A stretch of 35,890 bases of DNA. Origin: Phascolarctobacterium sp. GTDB lineage: Bacteria; Bacillota; Negativicutes; Acidaminococcales; Acidaminococcaceae. Below the pieces are notes generated by a model. That model was given only the letters and a program-made list of their open reading frames with translations. It did no database searches and was not told the origin of the DNA. Of this stretch, positions 34,531 through 35,890 are shown one piece after another; position 1 is the stretch's first letter, and each line of letters opens with the position of its first letter. The translations under genes were made by a program, and so were the position numbers. Location of the stretch: positions 1-35,890 of the forward strand of contig NZ_JAUNOQ010000019.1 in the NCBI RefSeq assembly GCF_030531065.1, read 5' to 3'.

Positions 34531-34568
34531 AAGGCGATGTTTCACGTGAAACATCGTCTTAATTTTTT
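34531..34568 (+). terminator. noc terminator built around a perfect parS
   Basis: AAGGCGATGTTTCAC pairs with GTGAAACATCGTCTT (a G-T pair near the base), followed by AATTTTTT, 31 bp after the noc stop. The stem is the parS palindrome itself, so one sequence can serve both purposes. Confidence 0.75.
34538..34553. promoter_or_regulatory. Perfect parS centromere site
   Basis: TGTTTCACGTGAAACA is identical to the 16-bp ParB-binding consensus. It lies about 8 kb right of dnaA, opposite the thiN site on the left. Confidence 0.92.
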
Positions 34569-35879
34569 ACGCGCGGGCGGAAAATAAATTGGAAAAACCT
34601 GGCAGCAGATTATTTTTAATTTTGCTTTGCAAGCTGCATTGTCAAAAAGACAGACTGTAATAAAGTTTAAAGAGCTGAAATTGTTTTTCAAAGCTAAATT
34701 ACTGCTTCTGGATTATTAAATATTCGTTGCCTTTGTCAGAAGCCTTTATTAAAATAATCTTATCAAAGATAACAAGTTCATAATAAACTGAGCTGATAAA
34801 AATATTCGTGCGTGCGGCTTTAGAGTCGCGAAAAGATACTGGAAAGAATGTTCGTGGATATTTTTTGAGATAATAAAATCTTTACGTAATTTTTCTTGTG
34901 TTACGTTAGGCGTGTTTGTATTTACTTCTTTTGTCGGCAAAAGAAGTAACAAGAAAACCGCAAACTTTTAAAAAGTTTGACAAATTTCCGCTTTTTTGTT
35001 CGCACAAAAAAGCTTAGCAAAAAATGCTTTACCATTTGCCGGATTGGTTGGCGTGGGCGTGAGGTTATAGTTTTTCACAACGGTAGCAAGGCCGCGCAGA
35101 CCGGAACGTACGACGGCTATGGTCGTTTTTCGATGTGCAGAGAAAGTTGTGTCGCAACGGACCAAAGGGACGCCCGTTCACTGCGCGTGTGTTCTGCGCT
35201 TCTATTTTCGTTTTCCTTAGCGCATACGCGGAATGCAGCGGGGCGTGACAGTAGGCGGCGGAATCCGGCAAGCGGCTAAAGCTTCTTTTTGCATACTTTT
35301 TACCCTAAAGGGCACACGTCTTACATTAAGAAAAAGTATGGATAAGAAAGAGTTAAGGGGAACGAAACGATACCGAAAAGAACGTTCGTAAAAAGCTTAG
35401 CAAAAAAGGCTTTACTATTTGGCGAATTTGGTCGGCGTGAGTTGTAGGGTAGTTTCTCTGTTCTTTTGAGTGTCTATAAAACGGGGTTTGTATTATATTT
35501 GTTAAGCCTGGGCCTTACGCTCTACTACTACCTTTAGGAAGTATAAAGCTTTACTAGCCAATAGGTATATTTACTTACGTAAATATTTTAGAATAAAAAT
35601 TTAGCAAGAAGAAATAAGAAGAGAAAAACCAGCAAAAAGAGAAGAAAAAGAAGAATCTATTTAATAAACTCCATTTTTTGTCCAAAATCTTTACATGACG
35701 CTGAAAAATATTTTTTTAATTTTTTTTGATTACGATGTAAAGATTTCGGCCTTTTTTTGGCATTTATTATATAGAGGGGGTTTTCGGCGCGAGCGTGGCG
35801 CGGAATTTTAGCGGAAGGCACGTTGGTGTGGTATAATAATTATATTATTATAGCGCGTTTGCGGGGACGAGGTAGGAAG
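34569..35879. other. Long non-coding stretch with degenerate repeats
   Basis: No credible gene lies in 1.3 kb. Visible structures are a perfect 12-bp hairpin TTACTTCTTTTG/CAAAAGAAGTAA (34922-34949), a 10-bp inverted pair CATACTTTTT/AAAAAGTATG (35292-35340), a direct repeat of about 65 bp (35006-35073 and 35390-35455), and a perfect 12-bp inverted pair AAATCTTTACAT/ATGTAAAGATTT (35685-35746). Short Arg/Cys-rich open frames at 34977-35279 follow the repeat and look spurious. Confidence 0.65.
35829..35837 (+). promoter_or_regulatory. Extended -10 promoter for the gene at the right edge
   Basis: TGGTATAAT is an extended -10 element with a perfect TATAAT (35832-35837), about 43 bp before the ATG at 35880. 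No good -35 is seen at the expected distance. Confidence 0.5.
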
Positions 35880-35890
35880 ATGAGCGAGGT
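35880..35890 (+). CDS. Start of a further gene, cut by the window edge
   Basis: GAGGTAGGAAG is followed by ATG at 35880 and three more partial codons (MSEV or similar). Soj/ParA usually follows noc in this order, so it is the natural guess, but the coding sequence shown cannot identify it. Confidence 0.4.

Noticed and set aside
34977-35279. 100-residue Arg/Cys-rich open frame
   Set aside because: It tracks degenerate repeats, has no ribosome site and competes with open frames on both strands.

Overview
The window spans a bacterial chromosomal replication origin. Gene order (gyrA, gyrB, remB, a DUF721/DciA-type gene, recF, yaaA, dnaN, dnaA, then divergently rpmH, rnpA, yidD, yidC, jag, mnmE, mnmG, rsmG, noc) is the classical Firmicutes oriC order. 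The single-gyrase architecture, RemB, Noc, a 209-residue YidC and moderately GC-rich core genes suggest a Negativicutes-type Firmicute (Acidaminococcaceae/Phascolarctobacterium-like); the species is inference. Nearly all genes left of dnaA are on the minus strand and all genes right of it are on the plus strand, so they run with the replication forks.

Layout. 1-2590: AT-rich sequence with a 122-bp tandem repeat, a degenerate ISL3-type insertion sequence (transposase broken by a stop and a frameshift) and a second, internally deleted remnant. 2587-5910: a tightly overlapping three-gene operon of two CARF-like (DxTHG/TM1812-type) proteins, one with a C-terminal HEPN-like RX4H motif, plus an unrecognised helical protein; no cas genes are in the window. 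6249-7961: IS30 transposase scar, an Rpn-type PD-(D/E)XK nuclease gene, and near-identical flanking sequences showing that a former tandem copy was lost. 7962-13527: a four-gene operon of a beta-CASP-type metallo-beta-lactamase protein, a GrpE-like protein, a 950-residue Hsp70-like ATPase with a long extra C-terminus, and a small acidic protein. 13528-14743: a 700-bp leader region with 36-bp repeats and a hairpin terminator, then a macro-domain gene. 14865-15074: a MetQ C-terminal scar.

15116-34499 is core genome. gyrA-gyrB through dnaN-dnaA encode topology control and replication initiation; the dnaA-dnaN spacer contains six DnaA boxes, a DnaA-trio-like TAG run and an AT-rich unwinding zone. 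The other arm holds ribosomal protein L34, RNase P protein, membrane insertion (YidD, YidC), KhpB/Jag, tRNA wobble-uridine modification (MnmE, MnmG), 16S rRNA methylation (RsmG) and Noc. A 15/16 parS site lies inside the thiN reading frame and a perfect 16-bp parS forms the stem of the noc terminator, so candidate partition sites flank oriC. 34569-35879 is a long non-coding stretch with degenerate repeats before the start of another gene at the right edge.

The accessory segment (2.6-14.7 kb) is the most interesting part: two unusual compact operons, a nuclease-like gene and a macro-domain gene lie between mobile-element scars and the origin. I saw no tRNA, rRNA or cas genes and no convincing CRISPR array.
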